Shown: positions 28,209 to 37,241 of the stretch, piece after piece
How positions within the stretch are numbered: the stretch's first letter is position 1
Layout: each line of letters opens with the position of its first letter
Assembly (NCBI RefSeq): GCF_009928485.1
Contig: NZ_JAABNP010000007.1
Span: 1-64,000, forward strand
DNA: 64,000 bases
Origin: Clostridium sp. C2-6-12
GTDB lineage: Bacteria; Bacillota; Clostridia; Clostridiales; Clostridiaceae
Direction of reading: 5' to 3'
Notes under the pieces: generated by a model
What the model was told of the DNA's origin: nothing
The model's database searches: none
The model's input: the letters and a program-made list of their open reading frames with translations, nothing else
Program-made: the position numbers and the translations under genes

Positions 28209-28359
28209 TAGTATTCACTCCTTAATTCTTGGAACTTTTTAATATTTTGTATTTTGTGTTTATGACGGTTTTATCTTTAATTAAGAATAAAACTACTTTA
28301 ATTATACTTATTCCTTAGCTATTAGTAAAGTTCTATTTATAAACAATCTAATGTTAAAT

Positions 28360-28404
28360 AAATAAAACCTGACTAGTTTTTTTACAAACTGTCAAGTTTT
28401 ATTT
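28360..28404. terminator. Terminator after the alpha-galactosidase gene
   Basis: AAATAAAACCTGAC (28360-28373) pairs with GTCAAGTTTTATTT (28391-28404) with one mismatch. Confidence 0.65.
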
Positions 28405-28433
28405 CACAAAAACCGTACTATAACATAGTTAAA

Positions 28434-30623
28434 TTATTCACATACTAAACGAATTATTTTTCCTGAATAATCCCCATGTAAATTTGTAATATTCATTCCT
28501 GCATACATTAATGCTCCACCTGAGTAAACTTCATTGGTTTCTTCATTTCTATAAAGCACATCTTCAATAAGCCCTTTTAGTTTTATTCTTCTGCTATGAT
28601 AATTAGGTCTTCCCAAGACTTGAATACAAGTAATTAATACTTCTTTTTTATCTTTTGCTACCACTTCATAAGCATCAAAACAGTTGTTCTCCGAAAAATT
28701 AGAAATACGATAATAGTCTCCACTTCGCACTAGATCATTATATTTATGATACATTTCAATTTGTTTAGGTATCATATCTCTATCCTCTTGAGATATTTTA
28801 GTAATATCTAATTCATATCCAAAAGTACCTGATAAAGCTACATAACCTCTAGTCTCAAAAGGAGTAGCTCTTCCTACTGTGTGATTAGGACAATCACTAA
28901 CATGTGCCCCCATAGCTGATAATGGGTAAACCATAGCTGTTCCTTGTTGGATTTTTAGTCTTTCAATTGCATCTGTATCATCGGAACACCAAATTTGAGG
29001 GCTATAATATAACATTCCAGGATCAAATCTCGCTCCACCTCCTGAGCAATTTTCCAATAACAAATCTGGAAAATCTGTCGTTAATCTATCCATCATTTCA
29101 TATACTGCAAGCATATATCTATGGAATATCTCACCATGACGTTCTGGTGGAATATTATTACTTCCTAAATCGGTAAGCTGTCTATTCATATCCCATTTTA
29201 CATATTTAATATTTGCACTTGAAAGAACCCTCTTTAAACTTTCATAAATATAATCAACAACTTCTTTTCGTGTTAAATCAAGTACATATTGTTCACGACA
29301 TAAAGCAGGAGTACGTCCTTCAATATGTATACACCAGTCTGGATGTTTACGGTATAAATCAGAATCTGGTGATATCATTTCAGGTTCAAACCAAATACCA
29401 AATTCTAAGCCCAATTTATTAACCTCATCTACAAGATACTTTAACCCACCTTGTATTTTATCTTCGTTAACTATCCAATCTCCAAGAGAAGAATTATCAC
29501 TATTACGATGCCCAAACCAGCCATCATCCATAACAAGCATTTCAATTCCAACCTTTGAAGCTTCTTTAGCTATAGCTAATAATTTTTCTGTATTAAAATC
29601 AAAATAAGTAGCTTCCCAGTTATTAATTAGTATAGGACGCTTTTTGTCTTTATATTTTCCTCTTATTAAATGATTGCGGTATAAATCATGGAAGGTTCTT
29701 GTCATCTTTCCTAATCCTTCATCAGAATACACCATAACTACTTCTGGAGCCACAAATTCTTTATTAGACTCTAAAAGCCATGAAAAATCAATTGGATTAA
29801 TTCCCATTTGGACTCTTGTAGTATCAAATTGACACCCTTCTACTTGTGCTAAAAAATTACCTGAATAAACAAAATTAAAACCATAAACATTTCCACTGTC
29901 TTCAGTAGCAGTCCTATCTAAAAGAGCAATAAATGGATTATTTTGATGACTTGATTCTCCCCTTATTGAAGAAACAGCTTGGGTTCCATATGTAACTTTT
30001 CTTCTTGAAATATGCCTTTCTCTAGCCCATGCTCCATGAAGTGATATGATATCATAATCTATTCCATCGAAATCTACACACATAGATAGTGCTTTTGTAA
30101 TAGTAATACAGTTTTCACTGCAATTTTTTATACGAACGCTTCTAGTTATTACATCCAACTCTTCAAAAACTGTGTAAACTAAATTCACTTCCAAATTTAA
30201 ATCTTTATCTATACATGTTATTTCAAGACTAGTGCATTCATTTTCATTTCCAAAGGTAGCAGGCATGCCGCGAAGCTTTTCTTTTCCTCCAAATATTCTA
30301 TGTGAACTATATTGAAGTCTGCAAGCAGTATGTCCATTTGCATCTCTTACTGCAAAGCATGTTTCTCTGAAATCCCCAATCCCATGTGTTGAGTATTCCA
30401 TTGGAAAACTATCATAAAAACATACTCTATCACGATTATTTTTAGATGGTACAAATGGTGATTCTTCTGTTCTCATTAAATAATTTACATTTTCATCCAC
30501 TATCTTTTTCCCAAAATAAACATGTCCTAAAAACTTTTCTTCATCTACTACGGCAATAATATAAGAAGTATTTTTTCCATCAAGTTTAAAGACTTTATGT
30601 TCCTCAAAAAATTTAATACTCAT
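28434..30623 (-). CDS. Alpha-galactosidase, GH36
   Basis: This 729-aa cytoplasmic enzyme releases terminal alpha-galactose from melibiose or raffinose-type sugars. It has an N-terminal beta-sandwich, a central TIM barrel (NNWEATYFDFN, MLVMDDGWFGHR) and a C-terminal beta domain. The nucleophile is Asp478 in KWDMNR and the acid/base is Asp548 in CSDDTD, the spacing expected of the bacterial GH36 AgaA type. There is no signal peptide, so substrate must be imported. It is monocistronic and divergent from the DUF3237 gene; no transporter is adjacent. Confidence 0.95.
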   Translation of the reverse strand: MSIKFFEEHKVFKLDGKNTSYIIAVVDEEKFLGHVYFGKKIVDENVNYLMRTEESPFVPSKNNRDRVCFYDSFPMEYSTHGIGDFRETCFAVRDANGHTACRLQYSSHRIFGGKEKLRGMPATFGNENECTSLEITCIDKDLNLEVNLVYTVFEELDVITRSVRIKNCSENCITITKALSMCVDFDGIDYDIISLHGAWARERHISRRKVTYGTQAVSSIRGESSHQNNPFIALLDRTATEDSGNVYGFNFVYSGNFLAQVEGCQFDTTRVQMGINPIDFSWLLESNKEFVAPEVVMVYSDEGLGKMTRTFHDLYRNHLIRGKYKDKKRPILINNWEATYFDFNTEKLLAIAKEASKVGIEMLVMDDGWFGHRNSDNSSLGDWIVNEDKIQGGLKYLVDEVNKLGLEFGIWFEPEMISPDSDLYRKHPDWCIHIEGRTPALCREQYVLDLTRKEVVDYIYESLKRVLSSANIKYVKWDMNRQLTDLGSNNIPPERHGEIFHRYMLAVYEMMDRLTTDFPDLLLENCSGGGARFDPGMLYYSPQIWCSDDTDAIERLKIQQGTAMVYPLSAMGAHVSDCPNHTVGRATPFETRGYVALSGTFGYELDITKISQEDRDMIPKQIEMYHKYNDLVRSGDYYRISNFSENNCFDAYEVVAKDKKEVLITCIQVLGRPNYHSRRIKLKGLIEDVLYRNEETNEVYSGGALMYAGMNITNLHGDYSGKIIRLVCE

Positions 30624-30825
30624 AAATTAATCTCCTACTTTCATTAATATTTTATAGAAAAGGATTTCTTTAAATGTAATATCATTATATCAAAATAATA
30701 TGCTTTTTAATGTATATATTTACATTTTTTATCTCACATTATTAGTTTTGTGAAATTATACAACAGTTATTTGTGATATAATTATTCAATCAAATAAATT
30801 ACTTATGAAATAATTGGAGGTAAAT

Positions 30826-31281
30826 ATGAGTTCTTTAGAAGAAGTTTTTTCTATTATAGTTAAAGTAGACACGCCGATTGTTGTTGGCCAAGATGATATT
30901 GTTGGAAGGCGACAATTAATTCCAATTATTAGTGGTGAATTCACTAGTAAAGATCAACATGGAATTATCCTTCCAGGAGGAGTTGACAGTCAAATTATAC
31001 TCCCTGATGGGACATGCGAATTATCTGCTAGATATGCTGTAAAATTAGCTGATGGTTCTAGTTTTTACATAGAAAATAACGGAATTCGTACTGTTCCAAA
31101 AGAATATGTAGAATCAGTTAAAAAAGGTGAATTTATAGACCCATCACTTTATTATTTTTGTACTACACCAAAATTTGAAGTTTATTCTGAAAGCCTTAAA
31201 TGGTTAACTCAATCTATCTTTACTTGTAAAGCTACAAGATTCCCTGACAGCGTAGAACTAAAATTTTATCTAATAAAATAA
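30826..31281 (+). CDS. DUF3237 family protein
   Basis: This small beta-barrel-type protein of 151 aa has the family blocks GRRQLIPIISGEF, LPGGVDSQI and ELSARYAVKLADG. The function of DUF3237 is unknown. The start is set at ATG 30826 (MSSLEEV), since AATTGGAGG lies upstream; an in-frame ATG four codons earlier overlaps that site. Confidence 0.88.
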   Translation: MSSLEEVFSIIVKVDTPIVVGQDDIVGRRQLIPIISGEFTSKDQHGIILPGGVDSQIILPDGTCELSARYAVKLADGSSFYIENNGIRTVPKEYVESVKKGEFIDPSLYYFCTTPKFEVYSESLKWLTQSIFTCKATRFPDSVELKFYLIK

Positions 31282-31337
31282 TCATTTATTATGCACAATC
31301 AAAAAATTATAAGTTCATGTGCCTAATTTTTGTACAT

Positions 31338-31375
31338 AAAAAAGATTACCTCATTTTCGTGGGGTAATCTTTTTA
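31338..31375. terminator. Bidirectional terminator between convergent genes
   Basis: AAAAAAGATTACC (31338-31350) pairs with GGTAATCTTTTTA (31363-31375), giving T-runs on both strands. Confidence 0.85.
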
Positions 31376-31442
31376 TATATTTTAGAAAATCCAAAGGCTT
31401 TTAATCCTTAGCTCACAACTCCCTAGGGCACCCTAAATAAAA

Positions 31443-32105
31443 TTAACTCTCAACTCTTAACTGATTTAAGTCTTCTTTAAACTTTTCAATTCCAATTCTA
31501 TCAATTAGAAATCCAAGCTTTTCTCCTGGCTCTGCTACTTCCTTATAATATTTAAAAATATTATCAACTAAATCTAAAGCTTCTTTTTCAGATATATCTT
31601 GAGCAATAATATCTGAAAGTCTTGGATTATAACCTGCTGAACCTCCAACGGTAACCATAAATCCTGTTTTATCAGCAATTACCCCCACATCTTTACTGTA
31701 TACACTTCCACAAGCATTTCTACAGCCTGCAACTCCTATTTTAGTTCTGCATGGCATTTCCATCCATTGATATTTTTTTGAAAGCTTCATTCCTGTTCCA
31801 ATGGTATTGTATTTCGCTCTTTTACAATAACCAGCTGGGCACATTTCAACATTCTTTACAGAATTTTGTGATTTAACTGCAGGTTCCATACCTAGTTCAG
31901 CCCAAACTTCAGGAAGATCCTCTGCCTTTAAATTAGTTATTAAAACTCTTTGACCTGAAGTCAATTTTAATACTCCATTATATTTTTTAGCTACATCTAC
32001 AATCTTCTGCATAGTATCAGTTGTTACAAATCCGCCTGGAATATGCGGTGTAATAGCAAAAGTTCTCTTACCTTCTCTTATTTTTTGAAGATTTCCAAAA
32101 CTCAT
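31443..32105 (-). CDS. Small siroheme-type nitrite/sulfite reductase
   Basis: This 220-aa protein corresponds to the small monomeric siroheme [4Fe-4S] reductases, with one ferredoxin-like half (residues 10-75) and one siroheme half. Cys89 and Cys94 (CPAGYC) and Cys128 and Cys132 (CRNAC) are the likely cluster and siroheme ligands, though the first pair is C-x4-C rather than the usual C-x5-C. The start is ATG 32105 (MSFGNL), after AAGGAGGAG. The direction of catalysis and the substrate (sulfite or nitrite) are uncertain. The nearby HAD gene seems unrelated. Confidence 0.82.
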   Translation of the reverse strand: MSFGNLQKIREGKRTFAITPHIPGGFVTTDTMQKIVDVAKKYNGVLKLTSGQRVLITNLKAEDLPEVWAELGMEPAVKSQNSVKNVEMCPAGYCKRAKYNTIGTGMKLSKKYQWMEMPCRTKIGVAGCRNACGSVYSKDVGVIADKTGFMVTVGGSAGYNPRLSDIIAQDISEKEALDLVDNIFKYYKEVAEPGEKLGFLIDRIGIEKFKEDLNQLRVES

Positions 32106-32178
32106 TTTATCTCCTCCTTCGAAATATCTCACTTAATTTAATCTTAGAAAAATCTCAGCCTTTTTTCATACTGAATTT

Positions 32179-32862
32179 TTATTTATTAACTATCTTATCT
32201 TTTGCATCCAACTCATTTATATATTCTTTAATCTCTAATAGATTTTTAAAATTCTTATGGCAATACTTTAGAATATCTTCATCAGCTTCTTTTAAGTCCT
32301 CTACATGAAATCCTATCATTTTAGCATTATATGCCGCTTTAATACCTGCTGAAGAATCTTCTACAACAATACAATTTTCTGGTTCTTCAGAAAGTTTTTT
32401 AGCTGCTGTTAAGAATATTCCTGGATCTGGTTTTGATTTTTCTACTTCATCACCAGTTACAACTGCATCAAATAGCTCTTCAATTTTTCCCATTTTTAAC
32501 TGCTTCATAGCTCTTTCTCTTTTGGCTGAAGTTGCAAGTGCTGTTTTATATCCTTTTTCTTTTAAGTACATTAATATTTCTTTAGCACCCTCCTTTAAAG
32601 GGATCTTACCTTCATCAATTGCTTTAAATAACTCTCTATCCTTTTCTTCATACATTTGTGTTATGGGTAAATCTTCACCATATATACTCAAGAACGTTTC
32701 ACTTACATTAATGCGGCCAGTGCCCATTACAGATACATAAATCTCTTTTTTCATTTCATATCCATATTTCTTAAAAACTTTTTTCCAATCCTCTAAGTAT
32801 ACTCTTTCTGTATCAAATATTACTCCGTCCATATCAAACAAAACTGCTTTAATTTCTTTCAT
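32179..32862 (-). CDS. HAD-superfamily sugar-phosphatase/beta-phosphoglucomutase-like
   Basis: This HAD hydrolase has the catalytic FDMDGVIFDTE motif (Asp9 nucleophile), a helical cap (about residues 20-85), the ATSAKRE motif II, and KPDPGIF with VVEDSSAGI for motifs III and IV. The 227-aa length and cap type fit the beta-phosphoglucomutase/phosphatase group; the substrate is unknown. GGAGGATTAA precedes the ATG. Confidence 0.88.
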   Translation of the reverse strand: MKEIKAVLFDMDGVIFDTERVYLEDWKKVFKKYGYEMKKEIYVSVMGTGRINVSETFLSIYGEDLPITQMYEEKDRELFKAIDEGKIPLKEGAKEILMYLKEKGYKTALATSAKRERAMKQLKMGKIEELFDAVVTGDEVEKSKPDPGIFLTAAKKLSEEPENCIVVEDSSAGIKAAYNAKMIGFHVEDLKEADEDILKYCHKNFKNLLEIKEYINELDAKDKIVNK

Positions 32863-32889
32863 TTAATCCTCCGTATGCTTGTATATAAT

Positions 32890-33474
32890 TTATATTGCAT
32901 TTTTCATATATTCTACAATTAAATCGTCTAAATCTTGACTAATTCTTAAAGTTTCTTTATATCCATCTTCATCTTTAGAAGATATGTTCATTTCATTTAA
33001 CATATTTCTTAATTCCTGAATTCTATAGTTTAAAATTGATAATTTCTCTTCTTTATTTACCTTGACTATACATTCTTGTTTTTCTTCAATAACCTTTTCA
33101 TTTACATTATCAATAATACTTTTAAAATTATGATTTAATATATTATTCTTTTTCGTTGTTATATTTTTTATTGCTTCAACAATATACATTTCTCCATCAA
33201 TATCAAGAGGAGTTGCAATTATCAACATGACTTCATCAGAAATATATTCTAGTTTTACAAAAGTATTCTTTTCAATTTCAGCTCTTAGAGAAATGCAATT
33301 CTTACATACTTCTCCTCTATTGAGAAAATCGTAACATTTGCAATCCTTCATTAGCCCTAATTGATTACTAATATTCATTACTTTTTTGTTTATAGGATCA
33401 ATAACTCTCATGAAATCATACATATTATCTTTTATCCGTAATTTTTCTTTTACTTTATCATATAAAACTTCCAT
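32890..33474 (-). CDS. PAS-like Cys-rich sensor fused to a Spo0E-like phosphatase domain
   Basis: Residues 1 to about 110 look like a PAS-type sensor with a Cys cluster, CKCYDFLNRGEVCKNC (Cys45, 47, 57 and 60), in the helix-loop region. A charged linker follows. Residues about 145-190 match the Spo0E family: LNYRIQELRNMLNEM, then SQDLDDLIVEYMKN, where SQxLD is the signature at 179-183. Spo0E-type proteins dephosphorylate Spo0A-P and delay sporulation; most are under 100 aa and have no sensor. AGGGGGTTCC precedes the ATG. It is followed by the HAD gene (28 nt gap). The redox- or metal-sensing role is an inference. Confidence 0.75.
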   Translation of the reverse strand: MEVLYDKVKEKLRIKDNMYDFMRVIDPINKKVMNISNQLGLMKDCKCYDFLNRGEVCKNCISLRAEIEKNTFVKLEYISDEVMLIIATPLDIDGEMYIVEAIKNITTKKNNILNHNFKSIIDNVNEKVIEEKQECIVKVNKEEKLSILNYRIQELRNMLNEMNISSKDEDGYKETLRISQDLDDLIVEYMKNAI

Positions 33475-33700
33475 TTGGAACCCCCTAATAAAACTAATTT
33501 ATAATTAAAGTTAGTAAATCAATATTATGTTTTTCTAATATATATATAACTATACAATTATATACATAAATGTACAACAACACTTTGTTTATTTTCTATT
33601 TAATGCCATTGCTTTCTATAAAAAATCCATATTTTATATTGTTTGTTAATTTACACCCAATCAAATGATTTTACTACAGTTTTTGCAATTATGCCAATCA

Positions 33701-33729
33701 TTGAAAACCTTTAATCAATAGGATATAAT
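33701..33729 (+). promoter_or_regulatory. Promoter of the YesN/YesM operon
   Basis: TTGAAA (33701-33706) and TATAAT (33724-33729) are 17 nt apart, about 45 nt before the response-regulator start. Confidence 0.78.
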
Positions 33730-33774
33730 CATTATTATACTACTTACATATGCGAAAAATAGGGGTGTTGATTA

Positions 33775-35343
33775 TTGAATGAATATTGTAAAATTTTAGT
33801 TGTTGATGATGAATTTATTATGAGGCAAGGTATATCTCATATGATCGATTGGGAACAAGAGGGCTTTCAAATAATAGGTCAGGCTTCAAATGGCCAAGAG
33901 GCATTAGAAATGATTAAAGAAACTGTTCCTGATATTATTATTTCAGATGTTGTAATGCCACAAGTAAACGGTATTGAATTGGCTAAATTTATTCAAACCA
34001 ATTATCCTCAGATAAAAATTATATTTTTAAGCAGTTATAGTGATTTTGAATATGTTAAATCCTCCTTCCAAAATGGTGCTGTAGATTACATTTTAAAGCC
34101 ATCTCTAAATCCTGCGGAAATGCTGAAAACACTAAAAAAAATATCTAACCAAAATAAGATTGTTGAAGCTGAAGCTGTTGACAATAATTTAAATACAAAC
34201 AATATGCTAAACCGACTTATTCTTGGTTTTGATGCAAACATTGATTACGAGCACTTAAACAGCTTATTTACTCAGCCTTCTTTTTGTCTATTTGGGTTAA
34301 ATGCAAAAAAAATATATGACAATTACGATAAGCGCAGTGAAATTATTAAGCTTACTATTAACGAAATTAACGCAGAATTTTCTGTTAGTGAAAATAATCA
34401 AAATTACGTTATGCAAATGGCTAATATTGAAAATGAAATACTTGTTGCCGTTTTAAATTTTAAGAGTGAAACTTATACTTCTCTTCTCGATAAGTTAACT
34501 AATATTTCAGAAGAAGTTTCTAAAAGTTTCAATGAAGCTTTTTTTGTTATAAGTGAAGATTTCGATTTAATTGAAAATATCAAAGATAAATACGAAAATG
34601 ATTTTTTATTATTAACTCAACAATATTTTTATCATAAAAATATTCATTTGTTAAATTCACGAAATTTTGAAAAACCTGCTCCAATTGAAAAGTTTAATTT
34701 TAAGCGTTTTTCTGAATATATATCTATAATGCAGTTTCAAAATGGATTTAATATGCTTAGTGAATATATTATAGATGCAATTGAAACCAAAGCTCTTACG
34801 GAATTTGAATTAAAGACTCTAATTCAAAATTCTTTTTATAATGTAATTTCATCATTGGAGTATTTAAATTTCGATTCTACTAGTTTAAATACTTTAAAAC
34901 AGGAATGCTTTCATAAAATAGACAGCATTAAATATTCAGATGATTTAATTATAATTTATAAATCAATAATAAATAATATTAGTGATTTAATGGATAAACA
35001 TGAAAATAAAATAAATTCTCATATGATTAATAAAATTACTCAATATATTCATGATCATTATGATGAACAGCTTACTTTAGCTGATGTATCTAAGTTATTT
35101 AACTTTAACTACTCTTATTTATCAGCTTATTTCAGCTCTCATAATGAAGAAGGTTTTAATGAATTTCTTAATAAAATCAGAATACAAAAAGCTTGCGATT
35201 TTTTAAAACAGGATATTCCTATTTCAGATATTAGCAGTATGGTAGGTTATTCTGATCACAGTTACTTTTGCAAGGTTTTCAAAAAATTTACTGGACTTAC
35301 TCCAAGTAACTTTAGAAAAAACGGTATTAAACCCTTTAGCTAA
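33775..35343 (+). CDS. YesN-type response regulator, AraC output
   Basis: Residues 1-120 are a receiver domain with acidic pocket Asp11/Asp12, phosphoacceptor Asp58 (IISDVVMP) and Lys108 (YILKPS). Residues about 420-520 are an AraC-type DNA-binding pair of helix-turn-helices (LADVSKLFNFNYSYLSAYF, ISDISSMVGYSDHSYFCKVF). The long middle region is unassigned. The start is TTG at 33775, seven to eight nt after AGGGGTG. It is paired with the YesM-type kinase 18 nt downstream. The adjacent chemoreceptor, GH42 and ABC genes are the probable targets. Confidence 0.93.
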   Translation: MNEYCKILVVDDEFIMRQGISHMIDWEQEGFQIIGQASNGQEALEMIKETVPDIIISDVVMPQVNGIELAKFIQTNYPQIKIIFLSSYSDFEYVKSSFQNGAVDYILKPSLNPAEMLKTLKKISNQNKIVEAEAVDNNLNTNNMLNRLILGFDANIDYEHLNSLFTQPSFCLFGLNAKKIYDNYDKRSEIIKLTINEINAEFSVSENNQNYVMQMANIENEILVAVLNFKSETYTSLLDKLTNISEEVSKSFNEAFFVISEDFDLIENIKDKYENDFLLLTQQYFYHKNIHLLNSRNFEKPAPIEKFNFKRFSEYISIMQFQNGFNMLSEYIIDAIETKALTEFELKTLIQNSFYNVISSLEYLNFDSTSLNTLKQECFHKIDSIKYSDDLIIIYKSIINNISDLMDKHENKINSHMINKITQYIHDHYDEQLTLADVSKLFNFNYSYLSAYFSSHNEEGFNEFLNKIRIQKACDFLKQDIPISDISSMVGYSDHSYFCKVFKKFTGLTPSNFRKNGIKPFS

Positions 35344-35360
35344 GAAAGGATCATATTTAT

Positions 35361-37151
35361 ATGTCAAAATTTTCAAAACAGCTGCACTCTACAACTTTAT
35401 TTTTTAGAGTTGCTTCAATTGTGCTCATAAGCTTTTTATTAGTATCTCTTTCTATAAGTACAATTACAATTAATATCTCAAAAAATACCCTTGTCGATAC
35501 TTTTAGTAAATCAAATTACAAAGTATTAACCCAAATTAGTAATAACTTAATAGATTTTAATGATAGAATTATCACTATAATGGATGCAATTGATAATATT
35601 CCCGATTATGAAAGATATTTTACAGAAACAAATTTATCTCCACAAGTAACTTACAAAACCTTATATAATATGGTTAATAATTTAGGGAAAATGGTTCCCA
35701 AAAAAGATTTTGATGATATTACAGTTGTGACTGTAGGACTTAATGGGAATAGCTATATACAGCAAAATGGTGATCGTCTTATTCCCAGCACTCAAGAGTT
35801 GTTAAATAATGAGATTACTCAAAATGCTTTAAAAAATAAAAACCTAGTTTATTATCAGTACTTAAGTAATGGTATTACAAAGTATTCCAAGTATTCTAGC
35901 TGTCTTGTTACTATAAAAGTTTTATGTAACAAACTTACAAAAGAACCTTATGGTTTTGTTTATGTAGTAATTAAACAAAGTACCTTAAATAAATATTATG
36001 ATTATTTTGTTGGTAATGGTAACAGCATTGCAATTATTGCTCCTGATGGAACAGTTGTTTCTTCAAATATCCCCCTAATGGTAGGTATTAAAAATAAACC
36101 CTTACATGATATATCAGAAAATATTTTAAATAATAATCTTAAATATCTTAATACGAGATTAGAAGATTCCGATGTTACAATACTCGCCAAACATCTACCA
36201 ACTTATAATTTTAATATAGTTGGTACAATTAATAAGGATATTGTTTTAAATGAAATGTATAATACTTCTGAAATCTTTGCCTCCAGTTTAATTATAGCTT
36301 TAATATTTATCATTATTATTTTCTTTATAATAAGAAGAACAACAAAACCTATTTCTGCTCTAGCTAATACTATGCCTAAAATAATCAATGGAGATTTTAA
36401 CAATCACATACCTGTTGAAGGAAGCTATGAAACCCGGGAACTATCTACTGCCTTCAACTATATGTTAGATGGGTTAAATAAATATGTTAAAGCTCAGATA
36501 AAAATGCAGAAAGAAAAGAGAAAAGCAGAAATACATGCTTTGCAAATGCAGATAAATCCTCATTTTATTTATAATACATTATCCTCTATTAAATGGCTAA
36601 TCTGGCAAGGCAAAATAGAAAAATCAACTGAAACCATCGATGCTTTTATATCTCTACTTAGAAACACAATAAGTAATAAAAACGAAATGATAACTATATT
36701 AGAAGAAATAACCAACTTAAAAAATTATGTTTTAATAAATCATATTAGATATGGTGATAATATTAATGTTAATTTTTTTGTAATGCCAAATTGTGAAGAA
36801 TATATTATTCCAAAACTAATATTGCAGCCTTTTATTGAAAATGCTTTTTTCCATGGGTTCACAGATAAATCAAATGGTTCAATACATGTATTTATAAACG
36901 AACAAAACAATAATTTAGTTTGCGAAATAATTGACAATGGTGTTGGTATAAAAAATGAAGACATGAGAAAAATTCTTAGGCAAACTGATCAGAACCATGA
37001 TCATTTTACGAGTATAGGTATTAACAATGTTAATGATAGAATTAAACTCCTTTATGGAGATGAATATGGTGTAACAATTACAAGTGAAGAAAATAAAGGT
37101 ACTAACGTTAGAGTTGTCATTCCTGGTCAAAAAGAATTTATTCAGAATTAA
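35361..37151 (+). CDS. YesM-type sensor histidine kinase
   Basis: Two transmembrane helices (about residues 15-40 and 305-325) flank an extracellular Cache-like sensor of about 260 residues. A HAMP domain, a His_kinase region with phospho-His401 in NPHFIYNTLSSIKWL, and an HATPase domain (FIENAFFHGF, IDNGVGI) follow. The order matches LytS/YesM family kinases that sense carbohydrates or cell-envelope signals. AAGGA precedes the ATG. It ends at a strong terminator at 37151-37178. Confidence 0.93.
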   Translation: MSKFSKQLHSTTLFFRVASIVLISFLLVSLSISTITINISKNTLVDTFSKSNYKVLTQISNNLIDFNDRIITIMDAIDNIPDYERYFTETNLSPQVTYKTLYNMVNNLGKMVPKKDFDDITVVTVGLNGNSYIQQNGDRLIPSTQELLNNEITQNALKNKNLVYYQYLSNGITKYSKYSSCLVTIKVLCNKLTKEPYGFVYVVIKQSTLNKYYDYFVGNGNSIAIIAPDGTVVSSNIPLMVGIKNKPLHDISENILNNNLKYLNTRLEDSDVTILAKHLPTYNFNIVGTINKDIVLNEMYNTSEIFASSLIIALIFIIIIFFIIRRTTKPISALANTMPKIINGDFNNHIPVEGSYETRELSTAFNYMLDGLNKYVKAQIKMQKEKRKAEIHALQMQINPHFIYNTLSSIKWLIWQGKIEKSTETIDAFISLLRNTISNKNEMITILEEITNLKNYVLINHIRYGDNINVNFFVMPNCEEYIIPKLILQPFIENAFFHGFTDKSNGSIHVFINEQNNNLVCEIIDNGVGIKNEDMRKILRQTDQNHDHFTSIGINNVNDRIKLLYGDEYGVTITSEENKGTNVRVVIPGQKEFIQN

Positions 37152-37178
37152 AAAAACGTGGCACTGGCCACGTTTTTT
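37151..37178 (+). terminator. Terminator of the YesN/YesM operon
   Basis: AAAAAACGTGGC and GCCACGTTTTTT form a 12-bp stem with a 4-nt loop and a T-run, directly at the stop codon. Confidence 0.92.
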
Positions 37179-37241
37179 ATTATAGTTATTCATTTTAATA
37201 AGTAGACAGTCACTTCTTTCTGGCTCTTTAACTTTTAATTA

